A stretch of DNA of 64,000 nucleotides from Symsagittifera roscoffensis (GCF_963678635.1 NC_087065.1:78563396-78627395); one strand, 5' to 3'; shown: positions 12,159-24,440, counted from the first letter of the stretch. Notes: generated by a model from the letters alone, not told the origin. Numbers and translations are program-made.

Positions 12159-14290
12159 ATACTGGTCTTGTAAAATAGTTTAAATGAAATTGGTCATGGT
12201 TTTGATATATATTTGAAAATATCGGTTGTTCATATATAATGGGCTCATAGTCATTTTCAACATTTATCATGTTAATTGAAATTGTGTTTTCTGTATCACT
12301 TTTGCTATCTGTGAATTCGCAATTGATGTTGTGTTTAATTGCAATTCTGTGCTTTCGTTTTTTTCAATACCGGGGGGATCTGGTTGAGATTTTTCAATTG
12401 ATTGTACTTGAATGATTTGTCTTTGATGTTTAGGTGTATTACTCCATAATTGTGTTGTGAATTATGATAATGTGTGTTATTCCTATGTGGTGATTGAGAG
12501 TAGTTTCTTTGTCTGTTGTTATAGCTTGAGCTTCTGTTCTGTGAAATATTGCTTGATCTGTTTTGATAATTATTATATTTTGATCTATTGTTTGAATAAT
12601 CGCGTGATCGATTATTTTGATATCTAGTGTTTCGATTGTTTGAATAGCGTCTATACCGATCGTTAGAATAATTTCCTTACCAATTGTATGAGCAGTTTCT
12701 AGATCTATTATTTGAATAATTTCGATTTCTAGAATTTGAATGGGATCTGTCGTTAAATCTGTGTTGATTTAAATTTGATCTTGAATAATTATTTTGATAT
12801 TGATTATTTCGACTATTTGATCAACTATATCTGTTTTGTGAGAAATTTTTTGAAATTCTTTGGTATGGTGATCATCCACTATAATTTGTATTATAGGGTG
12901 ATTGTTGTCTAGAGTAGTTGGAGTAATCTGGAAGGGGCTTTCCTGAACTATAATTGCTATGAATGTTTTTGTTGGGTAGATTTTGATCTTTCTTTGTGTT
13001 TTGATGAAAATAATTGTTGGGTTCTCTATGTTTTGCTGGTTTATTTTGGTTATCTTGTTGTTTTTGTCTGCATTCAGCGATACTGTGTCCGTATCATCGA
13101 CAATAATTACACCATTTTTTGAATGACGGTTTGCTTTTGAAATTTGGGTTTTTTTTCGTAAATGTTCAAAATTTTGGTGATTTTTTTCGGATAAATCAGT
13201 ATCAGAGTCGTTGATATTGTTTATGTGCAAAAAAGTGGTCTGGATGTTGTTTACATATTGAAGTTTTAAGTTTTCTAAAAAAAACTTAAGTTTTAAAATC
13301 TAAATCTGGTTCTCGGATTGCTCTCTTTTTTATTGCTTTTTTTCGTAATTGAGGTGTTAGAGTCATCCTTAGGATTTCTGTCATCTTTGTGTTTTTATAA
13401 TCATGAAAATTAAGTGAATATGTTTTTCGGATTAGTGTTTCTATTCTTACTGCCAGTTGTTTTATTGTTTCATTAGGTAGTCTACGAATTTTGTTGCATA
13501 AAACTCTTTGATGTTGTTTGTTTCTTCCTGAGTCAAACTTTGTAGAGAATTCTTGTGCGGATCTTTTCCAATCTGACTTTATTTCTATAGGTAAAACTGA
13601 AAACCATTTTTCAGCTGCGCTGTCAAAGGTAGTTTGGATTAGAGCTGTGCGTCTATAAATCCCATTTTGATGAAGTGGCGTGTTTACTGGTTCAGGTCCT
13701 ATATTTAAAATTAAATTTGCTGTGTTTGCGTTTAGATAATCTTCTACAGAGTAATCAGGATATGTGCCTTTGAATACCATTACTGGTTTATTTGATGTTA
13801 TTGATGATCCACCCATTAGGTACGGATTCATAGTCATTTGTAGAGATTCTGCGGCATGTGGCATTTGAGAAAACCTTTTTAGTTGGCTTTTTGTTATTTC
13901 GTGTTGTTGTAAACAATATGGTAGTGGATTTTCATTTTGCATCTGAGTTGGTTGGTATGAAATTGTATTAACTGGATTTTGTTGTTTAAAATTATGGTTG
14001 TAAGGTGTTGGGTTAGTTCTAGGTTGTCCTATTTGTTCATTTCAAGAGTATGGTTCAAAAATATCTGGTTGATCAATACTGTAAGAACGAGTTCTTGGAT
14101 TTGAGGAAAGTCGTTGATGATTTTGATTATAGTATTCATCATCGTCTGATGGAAAATAATTTTGTGCGTAATGATGAGGTTGATTTCTAGTATGGTATTT
14201 ATTTGCATTGTGTTTCCGTGGTTGGAAAAATGGGTAGTTTCCATCTTGTTCTTGCAAGGATCGTGGTTGATTATGAAAATTTACTGAGTT
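12159..14290 (-). pseudogene. retrotransposon Gag-like polyprotein, copy 3, central and C-terminal part
   Basis: A diverged copy of the Gag gene. The N-terminal Asn/Gln-rich piece (14257-14042) and the main domain (13942-13286, 218 codons) are in one frame, with a TGA at about 14,042 where copies 1 and 2 have CGA. Copy 3 keeps GGA where those copies have TGA, so each copy carries a different nonsense mutation and the ancestor was open. A 30-60 bp replacement near 13,270-13,310 (AAAAAAAACTTAAG) truncates the main domain. The CCHC knuckle frame (about 13,114-13,070) has an internal CGA-to-TGA stop. The C-terminal tail shows only 6 G where copies 1 and 2 have 9-12. No pol domains follow. Confidence 0.78.
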
Positions 14291-14602
14291 TTAGATTGGT
14301 TGTGATACATTTTGACTTTGTGTGAATATATTTGAGTATTTGTTTTTGTTTTTGTCGTTTTTGGTTAGTTGACATACTTGTAATTGTGTTCTGCAAAATT
14401 ATTTCTGTGTTGTCTGTATGATGGCTTTTTTACGGGTCGAAATCTTTGGTTATCCATCAGTGAATACTTATTTTGCAACAGAGGGTTTTACTGTGGATTG
14501 TATGATTGTTTGTTGTAACGTTGGATTTTTTAGTTTTGGAGTTGTAAATTTTGGTTGAACAGGTGAGATACTTCGTTGTGCTTCTATTGTTGTTATTCTT
14601 TC

Positions 14603-15411
14603 AACAATTTCATCGTTTACAGAATGTGATGGGTTTGTACATCTTGTTGTGTAAGATTTCTTGTTCCGTTTAGATAATCATTTTTTATGAGCTTGGAATT
14701 TAAACTATTATTTCGTGTTCTTTCAGGTAAAAATGAATTGTAGTGTAAAGGTGTTGCGTCAACAGTAAGTGGATATTCTCTAACATAATCTTTATTAATA
14801 AAAATAGTGCTAATTGCCTGACTTGATATATCTGCTGGTATATTGATAAATAATTCAGGGTGCCATACATAGTCAGATTGCTCTGCTAGTACAGTTTCAT
14901 CATCTGTACTTTGTGGTGAAAAATTTTTTCTGGCTTGTTCAATAAGATCAATATTGTGACTAAAATAATCAATTATGAACCATGCTAAGATTTTTCGTGA
15001 ATCGTGTTTAACATTTTGTGTTATTTGATCATTTGTTAGGTTTTCTCGAATTGCATTTAAAATTTTTGAAAATATGTGTATTTCCTGCCTTACAACTGTA
15101 TGTCGAGATGTTTGAGTAGATAATTCGCTTTGGATTTCATCTAATTCTAATATAGATATATAGCTATAGATAAGTGAGAATACGTCGCTTGTAAATATCG
15201 AGTTTGCTCTTTGAGAGTTTTGGTGTTGTATGTTTTTGATGTTTTGTGTAAAAACCTTTGAGAATTCTATATCTACATCGTCAGTTTGAATGAGATATCT
15301 GTTATGTGATGCATTTGGTGATATGATTTCTATTGTGTAGATTTCAAAGTGTGATGCGAGGATACTTATTCCTTTGAGATAGTGATCGAGAAGTTTGCAA
15401 TTAAGTTTTTT
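14603..15411 (-). pseudogene. 270-codon open frame without ATG, N-terminal part of Gag-like polyprotein
   Basis: One reading frame on the minus strand is open from about 15,411 (AATTGCAAACTTCTC...) to the TAA at 14,605-14,603, about 270 codons, yet contains no ATG. Recognisable pieces include LDHYLKGISILASHFEIYTI, ILELDEIQSELSTQTSRHTV and WHPELFINIPADISS. It is entered by a frameshift at a 7-A run from an upstream frame and left by a one-base shift into a frame that leads towards gag copy 3. Its position upstream of the Gag domain and its similar composition suggest the N-terminal (matrix-like) part of the same polyprotein. No known domain is recognised. A fragment of it is duplicated at 16,567-16,727. 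Confidence 0.6.
15232..15394. repeat. source of a partial duplication at 16,567
   Basis: The segment GTTTTTGATGTTTTGTG... to ...GTGATCGAGAAGTT is repeated at 16,567-16,727 in the same orientation with about 8 differences. It lies inside the long ATG-less frame. Confidence 0.9.
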
Positions 15412-15682
15412 TACAAAATTCTATTTGTCCGCGAGATATTAGTTGTGATATTAAAAATGGAAGTACTGATTTTTCTGAGTTATCTTCATTTGGGATCTTT
15501 TTTGTGTTGTATTACTGTTAATGTGTAGTTTTCAATGTGTCTTGTTGGTTGATTCCAATTGTACAATTGTATTGGCTTGTTTGCGTAGCATTTTTTTATT
15601 TTCCGTTTGCCTTTTACTGATGATTGTGATGGGGTTTCTGAATCTGTGAAATATAGTTGATCGTCTATCTGGTGATTTTTGT

Positions 15683-15964
15683 TTATTGAGTTTTTAAATT
15701 ATGAAGTTCGTGTTTTGCGGTTGTTTCTGATTCTGAAACTGCGTTTCTTCGTTTGGAGAACTTTTTCATAATAATTTGTTTTAGTTTGTTTATTATCTTT
15801 TTTCTTAGTCTTTGTCTTTTTGTTCGTAAATATCCTACTGATTGTCTGTGTGGTGTGATTACAAGGTCGTATTTCTCGTTGTTAATTAAACAATTGTGTA
15901 TTATGATTGTTTGTTTGTTTCCTAAATTGTCTTTGACATAAGGTTTAGGATGATTGATGCACAA
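15683..15964 (-). CDS. basic 93-aa ORF, possible start of the gag polyprotein
   Basis: An open frame of 93 codons from an ATG at 15,964. It contains a Lys/Arg-rich middle section (LRTKRQRLRKKIINKLKQII, about residues 45-65) and no membrane segment or signal peptide. It lies upstream of the long ATG-less frame in the same orientation, and the reading frame is lost between them near 15,480-15,680. It may be the N-terminus of the Gag-like polyprotein or a small separate protein of the retroelement. No homologue is recognised. Confidence 0.35.
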   Translation of the reverse strand: MCINHPKPYVKDNLGNKQTIIIHNCLINNEKYDLVITPHRQSVGYLRTKRQRLRKKIINKLKQIIMKKFSKRRNAVSESETTAKHELHNLKTQ

Positions 15965-17039
15965 TCTCGATTAGTGATTTTAATTCCTTAAACTGTTAGT
16001 TCTTAAATTTTTTGTGGTTAGCCTAACTTGGGTCGTATTTTCGGGCTGGGGAGAAAGCGTATATCGACTCCGAAGAATGATTTGTACTCTCTGGTGGCTA
16101 ATTCTAAGCTAAGATTTGACCTACTTAATCTTACTTAGGGGTTATGATTTGTGATCAAGGTTTGGAGAAAAGTAAATCGATCCACTAGGTTCAGGTATAA
16201 TTACAACGCTAGTAGTTGGTTAGATAATATTTTATGACTTACTAAGTTTATGTGTTTTAGCCTGGGTTATCTAAGAGGAGTGGGATCAAGTGAAGGATGA
16301 GTAACCGAAGTTCTTCACTGTTTAGCTTCATTAAAATGGTTGGTTTTTCGATAAGTTTCTGTTAATGCTGGGATTTAAATTTAAATATTTTAAAATTTAA
16401 GATATAATTCAATGTAAAGATCCAAGGCAAGCCTTGATGATCTGTTATTTAAATGAAATTAATTTAAGTGAAAGTAAATCTAAGCCTTGATAGTTTAAAA
16501 TTAGTGCGACCCAAGTTGTCTTTTTATTTCAAATATACTCTCTGGTGGCTGATTACTGTTAATGTTTTTGATGTTTTGTGTAAAAACCTTTGAGAATTCT
16601 ATATCTACAACGTCAGTTTGAATGAGATATCTGTTATGAGATGCATTTGGTGATATGATTCCTATTGTGTAGATTTCAAAGTGTGATGTGAGACTACTTA
16701 TTCCTTTAAGATAGTGATCGAGAAGTTGTCTTTTTATTTTTACATCTGGACATTCTTTTTTTTATGCATGGACATTCTCCTTTTTTAAATTAGTTTGCTG
16801 TTATGTTTTAGGTGATGAAGCTGGGATGATATGATGAAATATAATACTAACAATTTATAATTTATACTAACTAATTTTTGTATTTTTTTTTAATAAATGT
16901 TTTTTCAAGATGTTATCTGATTTACAGATGTTATCTGATTTAAGGAAAATGACAAGTGTTGTTTTTATCAGTAGTTATTGTACATTTAGTAGGTTTAGCG
17001 CCATGAAAGGTTATTTGAAAGTATTTTTAATTTCAAATA
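15965..17039. other. leader-like non-coding stretch
   Basis: No convincing gene. The stretch at 16,010-16,560 contains two similar phrases (ACTTGGGTCGTATTTT and GCGACCCAAGTTGTC) in opposite orientation and the phrase ACTCTCTGGTGGCTAATT twice (16,087 and 16,540). These suggest a rearranged element end. 16,567-16,727 duplicates 15,232-15,394. The stretch 16,740-17,039 is T-rich with no open frame. Confidence 0.5.
16567..16727. repeat. partial duplicate of 15,232-15,394
   Basis: About 160 bp matching the gag-like open frame at about 95% identity. It starts and ends abruptly, next to ATTACTGTTAAT, a phrase also present at 15,513. It is a duplicated gag fragment without its own coding value. Confidence 0.9.
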
Positions 17040-17365
17040 TTATGTCAGTAAATGAAAATTTAAATTTACTGCTGGTAGTATTCTAAAAACAAAAGTTTGA
17101 TCTCGTTTTTGTCGTACTATCATGAAATCAATTGGTAGATTTCTTCCTAGTCGTATGTCGGTTCTTGTTCGACGTCTCCTTCCAATACCGTGTAGTTCTC
17201 GTATTGTTCGGAATATTGGATCTGATCTATTGAGGCGTAGAGACCTATCTACTAAGTTTTTGTCATATATCATTTTTATGAAATGTTGTATTTGTCTAAC
17301 TCTAATCTCATTTTGTCTAATGCTAGGTTTTTTAAGGTCTGTTCGAGACTTTTGGTCGCACCAGA
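17040..17365 (-). pseudogene. Arg-rich ORF directly downstream of the LTR and primer-binding site
   Basis: The minus-strand frame is open from about 17,365 (just inside the LTR/PBS junction) to the stop at 17,040, with an ATG at 17,273 giving 77 residues. It contains a strongly basic run (GRRRRTRTDIRLGRNLP). No known domain is recognised. It sits where the 5' leader or the beginning of gag would lie in a minus-oriented LTR element. It could be leader that happens to be open. Confidence 0.3.
17341..17363 (-). promoter_or_regulatory. candidate tRNA primer-binding site
   Basis: Read on the minus strand, TGGTGCGACCAAAAGTC begins two bases after the LTR end (CTCA). Its complement ends in CCA and contains GTTCGAGAC, which looks like the T-loop and 3' end of a tRNA. 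The acceptor length is one base short of ideal, so the tRNA is not identified. Confidence 0.45.
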
Positions 17366-17744
17366 TGAGTTATGTATAGATCACTGTACTCATAGAGTAA
17401 TTTCAGATAAGGTACACTGTCTGCCCGTCACGCTATCTTACTTTCGGCCGGATAGATTCGTGCAACTTCTTAGTTTAATAACGATCTTAATCTTACTCTT
17501 ATATATCCTAGTCTCAATAGATCTTGTGTACACCGGTTTACGCGAGTTAGTTCCAGAATGAGAACAACTGTTTTCTAAGTTTAATTCAAATTGTTCTGGT
17601 GCTGAAACTACAAGTAGTTTCAACACTTTACAAATAAATAGGTTGTTAGTTTTATGGAATATGATTTGTTAGTATTTAATATTTTATAGAGATAAAATAT
17701 GATAATAATAACCAATTATAAATACTAGTTTAGATCTGGTTCCA
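17366..17744 (-). repeat. candidate LTR, copy 1 (379 bp)
   Basis: On the minus strand it begins TGGAACCAG and ends ATAACTCA, which fits TG...CA termini, and it is followed by a TGG-starting primer-binding-like site. It contains a TATA-like box (TATATAAG at 17,505-17,498). A related copy in the same orientation lies at 24,078-24,440. Its 3' portion (GATAGCGTGACGGGCAGAC ... CTCTATGAG) is also found in every unit of the 33-41 kb tandem array. It is interpreted as the 5' LTR of the retroelement whose gag lies downstream at 15,964-12,160. Confidence 0.6.
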
Positions 17745-19175
17745 ATATATGACTTCAAAACTATACCACAAACAGGTTAAAAGCTAGACTGCTGTGAGAC
17801 GATCGTATTTCAAACAAAACGATCCCGATAAGCAAACCGGAATATTTAAACGGCTGATGAAAGTCATTGTGTTCTAGCTATCAAGGTAATATATTCAGAA
17901 TTAGGAGTCACTTTAGAATTTAAGGGGGGGGGGGAGCTATTCAAAAACAATACAAGAACTTACAATAAAATATCATTAAAGCAACTAACGTGAATCTGAG
18001 CTGACTTTGTAGCCGGAGCTTCTTTTCCTGTTCATTTCAGCCCAAAGGTCGGAAATGATAAGTAAAAGGAAATTCTATTAAAAACAGACTCAGAAAACTT
18101 CCAAATCAGAAAATAGCGTTGATTGTCCCACCAATTTAGCTAGTCAAAAATGACGCAGTTTCTAATTATTTTGCTGACGCTGATAATCAACAAAAATAAA
18201 CAACCGGTACGTCAAATGTCACACAAAATCAATTCCTCCTTTTAAACTATACGGAGAGAAGAACACTTTTGTAGTTGTTCTGTTTTCAAGTTAGATATGA
18301 TAAAAATGGACTTGCTTTGGAGCAATTATTGACGATGGCTTGACTTAACTGCAGATAAGTGAACTACCTCCCTTTCCTTTCCTTTCCTTTGCTCAAACCG
18401 ACTAAGAAAGTGCTGTGAATTAATTCAAGGCAGCGGAAACCCAAACTTTATCGTCCCTATAGTTTTCCTCCTTTCCTTCCAGAAGTTGTTGAAATAACAA
18501 AATTGTTCAACTAATTTTCAGTTCTGTCAAACAACAACAAAAAACGCATTTTGTTAACAGTCAATACGACTTGAATTGGCAATTAGGGAAAGCCGGTGGA
18601 TAGAAGATAACTGTGGCCCCGCATCTCTTCCTTTCCCGATATTAAGTGGCTTACCTGTAATAGAAGCCAACCCGCCCACAAACGAGGCGAGCTTGGAAAA
18701 GGGATCACCGCAATGACTCTTGATCACGCAGCCACTTATTGTTCAGCCAAAAAAAAATAAGCGAAAGGTGTTCGATGAACTGAAGCTGTTTTTCATCACT
18801 TCAGTTCCGCATTCAATCAAAAACAAATTATGCTTCAATAAATAACGCATACATTTTCATGCTACAAGCCTGTTTTTGGGGCCAATCAGATTGCAACATA
18901 TCGGCATGAACAATAAGACTCTTTTCAGCATGAGATGATGAAGAAGCTTGCGTTATTCAGAATATTTAACCATAGTAGCGAACAAACTAGATTTCAAAAA
19001 GTAATGAGCAAACTTAAAAGCACGGTAAGTGAAAAAAAAAACAAAGGATTGAGAAAAAAAACGTGAAAAAAGACAAGAAAATCGTCATTCAATACAAAAT
19101 ATCCCCAGAGCTGATGGCTGACTTTCTTCGAAAAAAGTGAGGATCTCTCTAATAAACCCCCCCTCTATCGTATAC
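17745..19175. other. no gene seen
   Basis: AT-rich sequence without supported coding regions. It contains an 11-G run near 17,923 and a short CTTTC microsatellite at about 18,367-18,392. Nothing else is recognised. Confidence 0.6.
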
Positions 19176-20185
19176 CTACCCGCTCTGACCAAAATGGTTT
19201 CGGATCGATTTAAATTGATTTTAAATCGATTTTAAACCGATCCAAATCGATTAACAATGTACAATTTACGAACTTAAATGGATTTTACATCGAATTAAAT
19301 CGATCTTCTTTGAAAACTTCAAATGGATTTGAGTGTCTTAAAAATCGATCAAATCGATTTGGATGGATTTTCAGACTCACTAAAATCTTTTTTTTTTTGC
19401 TGACAAGGAGAAAAAAACATACCCTTTAAAAAATTGTTGGAATTTCTATTCTCGATTTATTAAACATAAACACCATACTAGATGCTATAGAATTCAATCA
19501 AAAGATCCACATATATCAGATTTTAAGCTCGAAATAAGGCAATGAAAAAATAGAAAAATTTTGTATCTCAGATTTTGCAAAATATTATGTAACAAACAAG
19601 AAAAGGGTGAGAATAAATTAAAAATTGATCTCGTTAATATGCAATTAAATAAGAGAAAATTATGAAGAGAAATCAGATTTTGGGCAAAACTTATAAAACA
19701 AATCAAGAAAAGGCTCAATATAGATCACTTTTTGAACTGAAAATATGCAAAAAAATTCTTAGAATTTTATCGATACTTTGGTATTTTTATTTGGTCTTTT
19801 TTATGCTACAATACGCTATGGATGTAAAATGAAAAATGATCAATAAAAAAATGCAATCAAAATTCAAAACTGATAAATCTCGAATGGAAAAATTCGATTT
19901 AAATTCGAAAAATAAAAACAAATTCAGACTGGAAAAAATTGCAATAAAATTGATTTAAAATTGATCTGGATCATATTTTTTAGCTGAGATTTAATATCAA
20001 ATTAAATCGATTTTAAATCAATCCAAATCAGTCCTCATCTTTTTTTAATCTTCGTGCTTTTTTCATACTAAAGTCGATCTAAATTTAATCAACGTATTTT
20101 TTCATACTAAAATCGATCTTAATTTAATCAACGTACTTTTTTCATACTAAAATCGATCTTAATTCATTTTTGTCAGTGCGGGTAG
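19176..20185. mobile_element. 1.0-kb TIR element rich in AAATCGAT motifs
   Basis: The left end (ACCCGCTCTGACCAAAATG) and the reverse complement of the right end (ACCCGCACTGACAAAAATG) form terminal inverted repeats of about 20 bp with 2 mismatches. The ends are flanked by TA (TACCCGC...GCGGGTA), compatible with a TA target duplication. Inside are many AAATCGATTT-type motifs near both ends and three direct repeats of about 40 bp at 20,059-20,163. No transposase frame is present, so it is a non-autonomous element. Confidence 0.7.
20059..20163. repeat. three direct repeats of about 40 bp
   Basis: CTTTTTTCATACTAAA(A/G)TCGATCT followed by AATTTAATCAACGTA occurs three times in tandem, at the right end of the TIR element. 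Confidence 0.85.
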
Positions 20186-23100
20186 TATTGAATTGCCATT
20201 CCTATGAAGAATTAATTCAACGGTTAAGCACATGTGAATTTTGTACTTAACAAGTCTCCCCAATTTTGCAAAAGAAGGAAAACAGTTAAGGAGATCCAAA
20301 AGTAAGTTGATCCTGGGCTTTCCGCTGAACAATGCGATCAAGGCTATCAATGGGGGAGGGCAAAGTATGCGGGTAAGAACCCATTGAAAAAGAGTGGAAA
20401 GTTAGACATAATATAGGCCAATTAGAGCACTAAAATTCAAGTCACAGTCTCCAATTTTTTATAAAAACCACTCACGTAAAGACGATAACTATTCATTTGG
20501 ACAAAAGCCCCATTGTTTTTAAGCCAACTGGTATGAGCTTTGAGTGCTTGGTAGTTCCTTGAAGCTTCATATGGAGAACGGAATCGACTAGTTAGCCTTC
20601 TGGTAGCTAAGGCATGAATATGAATATGAATATAAAAGAGTTCAAGTCTAATCTCACATCACATAGTAACTGATTAAATTTAACTCCCTAGTTGAGCACT
20701 CAGCATCGATTATCTCTGTTTCATTCAGAGACCACCAAAATCGTTTATTTAGGCTCTGAGCAGTGTCATTCTGAACATTATCAACACTCCATATCATAAA
20801 ACAAATGCGATCAAAATATCAGTACTGAATGAGCGCCAAATCATTTTTGTTTCAAACTTCATTGCAGGAATCTAAGATCTAAGCGTCCATCAACAGTTTT
20901 GTAGTAAGCAAGGTTTGCGTAACTTAGCAAAAACTGCTGCTCATACAAAATTTGAGATTCAAGCTGAATTTAACAATATTTCATAACTGATTTCTCACTG
21001 ATTCATTGTTGAGTTGCTGCGTTTTTCATGAATGAACTTCAGGCGTTTCAGAAAACAACTTATTGCTTCTTTGAAAAAATAATTACACTACAACCGAACT
21101 CAAGTGAAACCTGGAATAAGTTAAACTCTGGGCATAGTAAGTGATATCAGATAATGTTTGACAAAAAGGAAACAAAAGTCCTCCCGCTTTGTCCAAAAAG
21201 TTGTACAGTTGAGATTTTATTAAGACAAAAGCTGTGTGAGAGCTTGCTTATGAAAGATTAGGACACATACTACCCTGTTTTGCCATTGGATAAAAAAATC
21301 AATACATTCGAAAATAAAACAAAAAAAATAAATTATTTTAAAAACAAATGAAACAATCAATAAAAAATGGAAAAACTGTAGAAAAAACTTGAGAAAATAA
21401 ACAATCAAAAAAAATAGGTTCCTGATTAGACCATGACAAATTTGGTATTCAAAATTAACTATATAAAAGTACTCGTTTCGTCACAAAATTCGTGCTCGTA
21501 TGTGGTGTGGGAAAAGGAAAAAGAGCTCTTTTTAATTTGATAAAAATCGCAGTTTTTTTAATCTACCTACTTCTTTTTTCTTAGCTTGTTTCCCTAAAAT
21601 GTTTTTTTAAGTTGCCCATTCTTTTGTTTAATTTTTTATTTGTGATATATTGGCTTTTATTTTTTTTTGGTGTAAGTTGTCTGGTGTACTTATTTTTATC
21701 ATTAAAACAATACAGTTCGCTTACTAATTATTTAGTAACAATCAAATTGAACTACTAGTGAATAAAAAAACAAAAAAGAATTAAATAACAAAAACAAAAA
21801 ATACAACTAAACTTTCTGTAAAGAATAAACATCAAAATATGTAACAAAAAAAAACATAATAAAGTAGAAAAAGTGGTAAAGAAAAATTCAAGCAAAAAAA
21901 CTATTTGAAAAAGCAAAAATGAAAAAAGAAAGTAAAAACCGCTTCAAAACTTTGAAAGATAATTATACTTTTGATGAATTAACTCTTTGAGAAAAAGAGC
22001 ACAAAAAAAGTATATGGATTTAAACGAAAATTATTCAAGTCTATAGAAACAGAAACAAAGGATTCAATTATTGCACAACCAACTGAAAACATACAAAGAA
22101 AAAAATTATACTAAAAAGCACATTCAATAAACTTTTCGAAAAATATTAAAAAAAAAGAATGAAGAATTTGGAAAAATTGAAACTAGCAAAAAATTAATCA
22201 ACAAAACTAAAAATTTAATTGAGACAAACGAATATTTATATAGATAGAAATTACATTTAGATGAAGAATAAAAATCAAAATTAAATTAAGAATTCAGTTC
22301 CAAAACCAAACAAAAACAGAAAACGCGAAAGATTAAATTTAAAAGAACAATTGAAAAACCTATAAGGAAAGATATAATTAAACCAAAACAATTCAAAATT
22401 ATTGAAAACAAAAACTATAAAAAAATAAAATGGAAGTTGAAAAATAAATGAAGGAATACGCAATTAAACAAATAAACAAAACTTAATAAACAAAAAAGCA
22501 CTAATAAATGAGCAAAACATTAATTTACACCTTAAATGATTAAATGATTAATCAATAAATTTAAAAGATTTAATTGAACAATTACTTGCAATACCAAACA
22601 AATATAGCATCGCGAGCTATCAGACAGAAATTGAAGGCCATTAAGTAAAAACAAACCAAAAAAATGTTCCGAAGCAGGTATGGAGCTTCAACTAGGCCAA
22701 GAAAGTGTCAAAAAAATTTCTGCTGAGCCAAAAACTAAATAGAACAATTTTTGTATGTTTTTTATGTAAAAATTTAGCTCAAAAATTGTTATACAAAACC
22801 ACTTCGGCAAAATTATGCCTATAGCAAAAATTTGGGTTCGTAATTTTATAAATTTTGAGGGTAAATCAAATAAAGTGCAATTACAAAGAAAAAACTTTAA
22901 CAATAAAAAAAATCAATGATGTGGTAACAAAGCTAACAATTAGTTTAAAACAAGTTGACAAAAATAAAACCAACGATTGGCTTGAAAGTTTGTTGAAACC
23001 GAAAGTTTTTTTCAAAAGAGTATGAATTGACCGCATTTGAACCTAGATTCTTAACACTCCCAAATTATTCATTCGCTCCAGACCATAAGAGAAGCAAAAG

Positions 23101-24077
23101 TGAAAAATTTTGAATACTTCGGAAATTAATTTAACAAATGACTAAATTGATATTGTTGACATCCTTATTAACCAGAAAAAAAAACATAAGATTACGATTT
23201 GATATCAAAAAATGAAGTATCAAATAAACAACTAAAAATCTAGAAAAATGAGTAAATCGGCAAACAATTAATTTATTGAAAAATCTCTTCGTTAAATCAA
23301 TTAAGTAGAAAATTTAATTATCTTTTCGCATAGAAAAAAAAACTATTTAAATAGTGAATCAGTAAATATGTTAAAAAGTTTTTAAAAAACATAAGTGAGT
23401 GAATGTCGCAAAACTGTACAAAAAAAAAGAGTTCAAGTAGGATAAAGGACAAACTGCATTTATAATTTTTTGAAAGTAACTTTCTCTTGTTACGTCTGCT
23501 GGTACTCGATTCGTCTCTCATTGAGTAATTTGAGATCAAGAACCCCGTCTGTTTGTATCGGGGTCTATCTTTAGCCGCAAAGAATTGTGAATTTTTTCGG
23601 TCCATATTTTTTTCAAACTAACTTACTTAATTATTTTTAGGTCTCAATTGATCCTAAACAAGTAATAGAAAACAACTAGCCTTGAAAATCCAATTTGCTC
23701 TAGCCAATCTGTTCTCAAAACGTTCTGACTACAGAATGAACAAATTTACAATAACTTTTGTGGTATGAGTTATGGACAAGGAGTGGGTAGTAAAACAAAA
23801 CTTTACAACAATAATCACAGACGAAAAAGAGAAGCAACCAAATTTAAACTCTAAGCCAGGTGTACCGATCCAGGGTATATCAAACGATGCAGAAAAATTA
23901 CGTTTTTTGAGGTTTTTTGAATGGTTATCTGTGTTTTTTTAAGTTTCTTCCTCAAATTGTAGTTGAATTACTGTTCCAATCTTTTTAGACCTATACTGGT
24001 TCGTTTTATGCGGTTTGAGTTGACACGCAGTAGCAATTCAGAGAGTTTTGTTTTGAGTTTAAGCCAGAGGTAGCATT
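20186..24077. other. non-coding, A-rich region
   Basis: No supported gene. From about 21,700 to 23,600 the plus strand is strongly A-rich. Short plus-strand open stretches with Lys/Asn/Glu bias occur (for example about 42 codons near 21,990-22,113), which may be decayed coding sequence or only the result of base composition. Nothing recognisable. Confidence 0.5.
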
Positions 24078-24440
24078 CTCATAGAATAACTTCAGTTATG
24101 GTACACCGTCTGTTTGTCACGCTATCATATTTTCGGCCGGATAGATTCGTGCAACGTCTTGGTCTAACACCAATCTTAATCTTACTCTTATATCTCCTAG
24201 TCTCAATAGATCTAGTGTATACTGGTATTCGCGAGTAAGTCTTGGAGCTTGTCCAATAGGAGAACAACTGTAGTCTAAGATTTATTCAAATTGTTCTGGT
24301 GCTGAAACTAGAAGTAATTTCAGCACTTACAATCAATTTTCAGTGTTAGTGATGAAACATAATTGGTTTGTTAGTGATAATTTATAGAGATAATTTCTTA
24401 ATATAAATTGTTTATAAATACTAGTCCAGAACTGGTTCCA
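24078..24440 (-). repeat. candidate LTR, copy 2
   Basis: Aligns along its length with 17,366-17,744 in the same orientation, starting at TGGAACCAG. Shared blocks include CAGCACCAGAACAATTTGAAT, the TATAAGAGTAAGATTAAGAT segment and the CGAATCTATCCGGCCGAAA segment. It stops at CTATGAG, short of the region with the primer-binding-like site. Between the two copies (6.3 kb) no retroelement genes are recognisable, so they may be independent solo or truncated LTRs. Confidence 0.65.
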
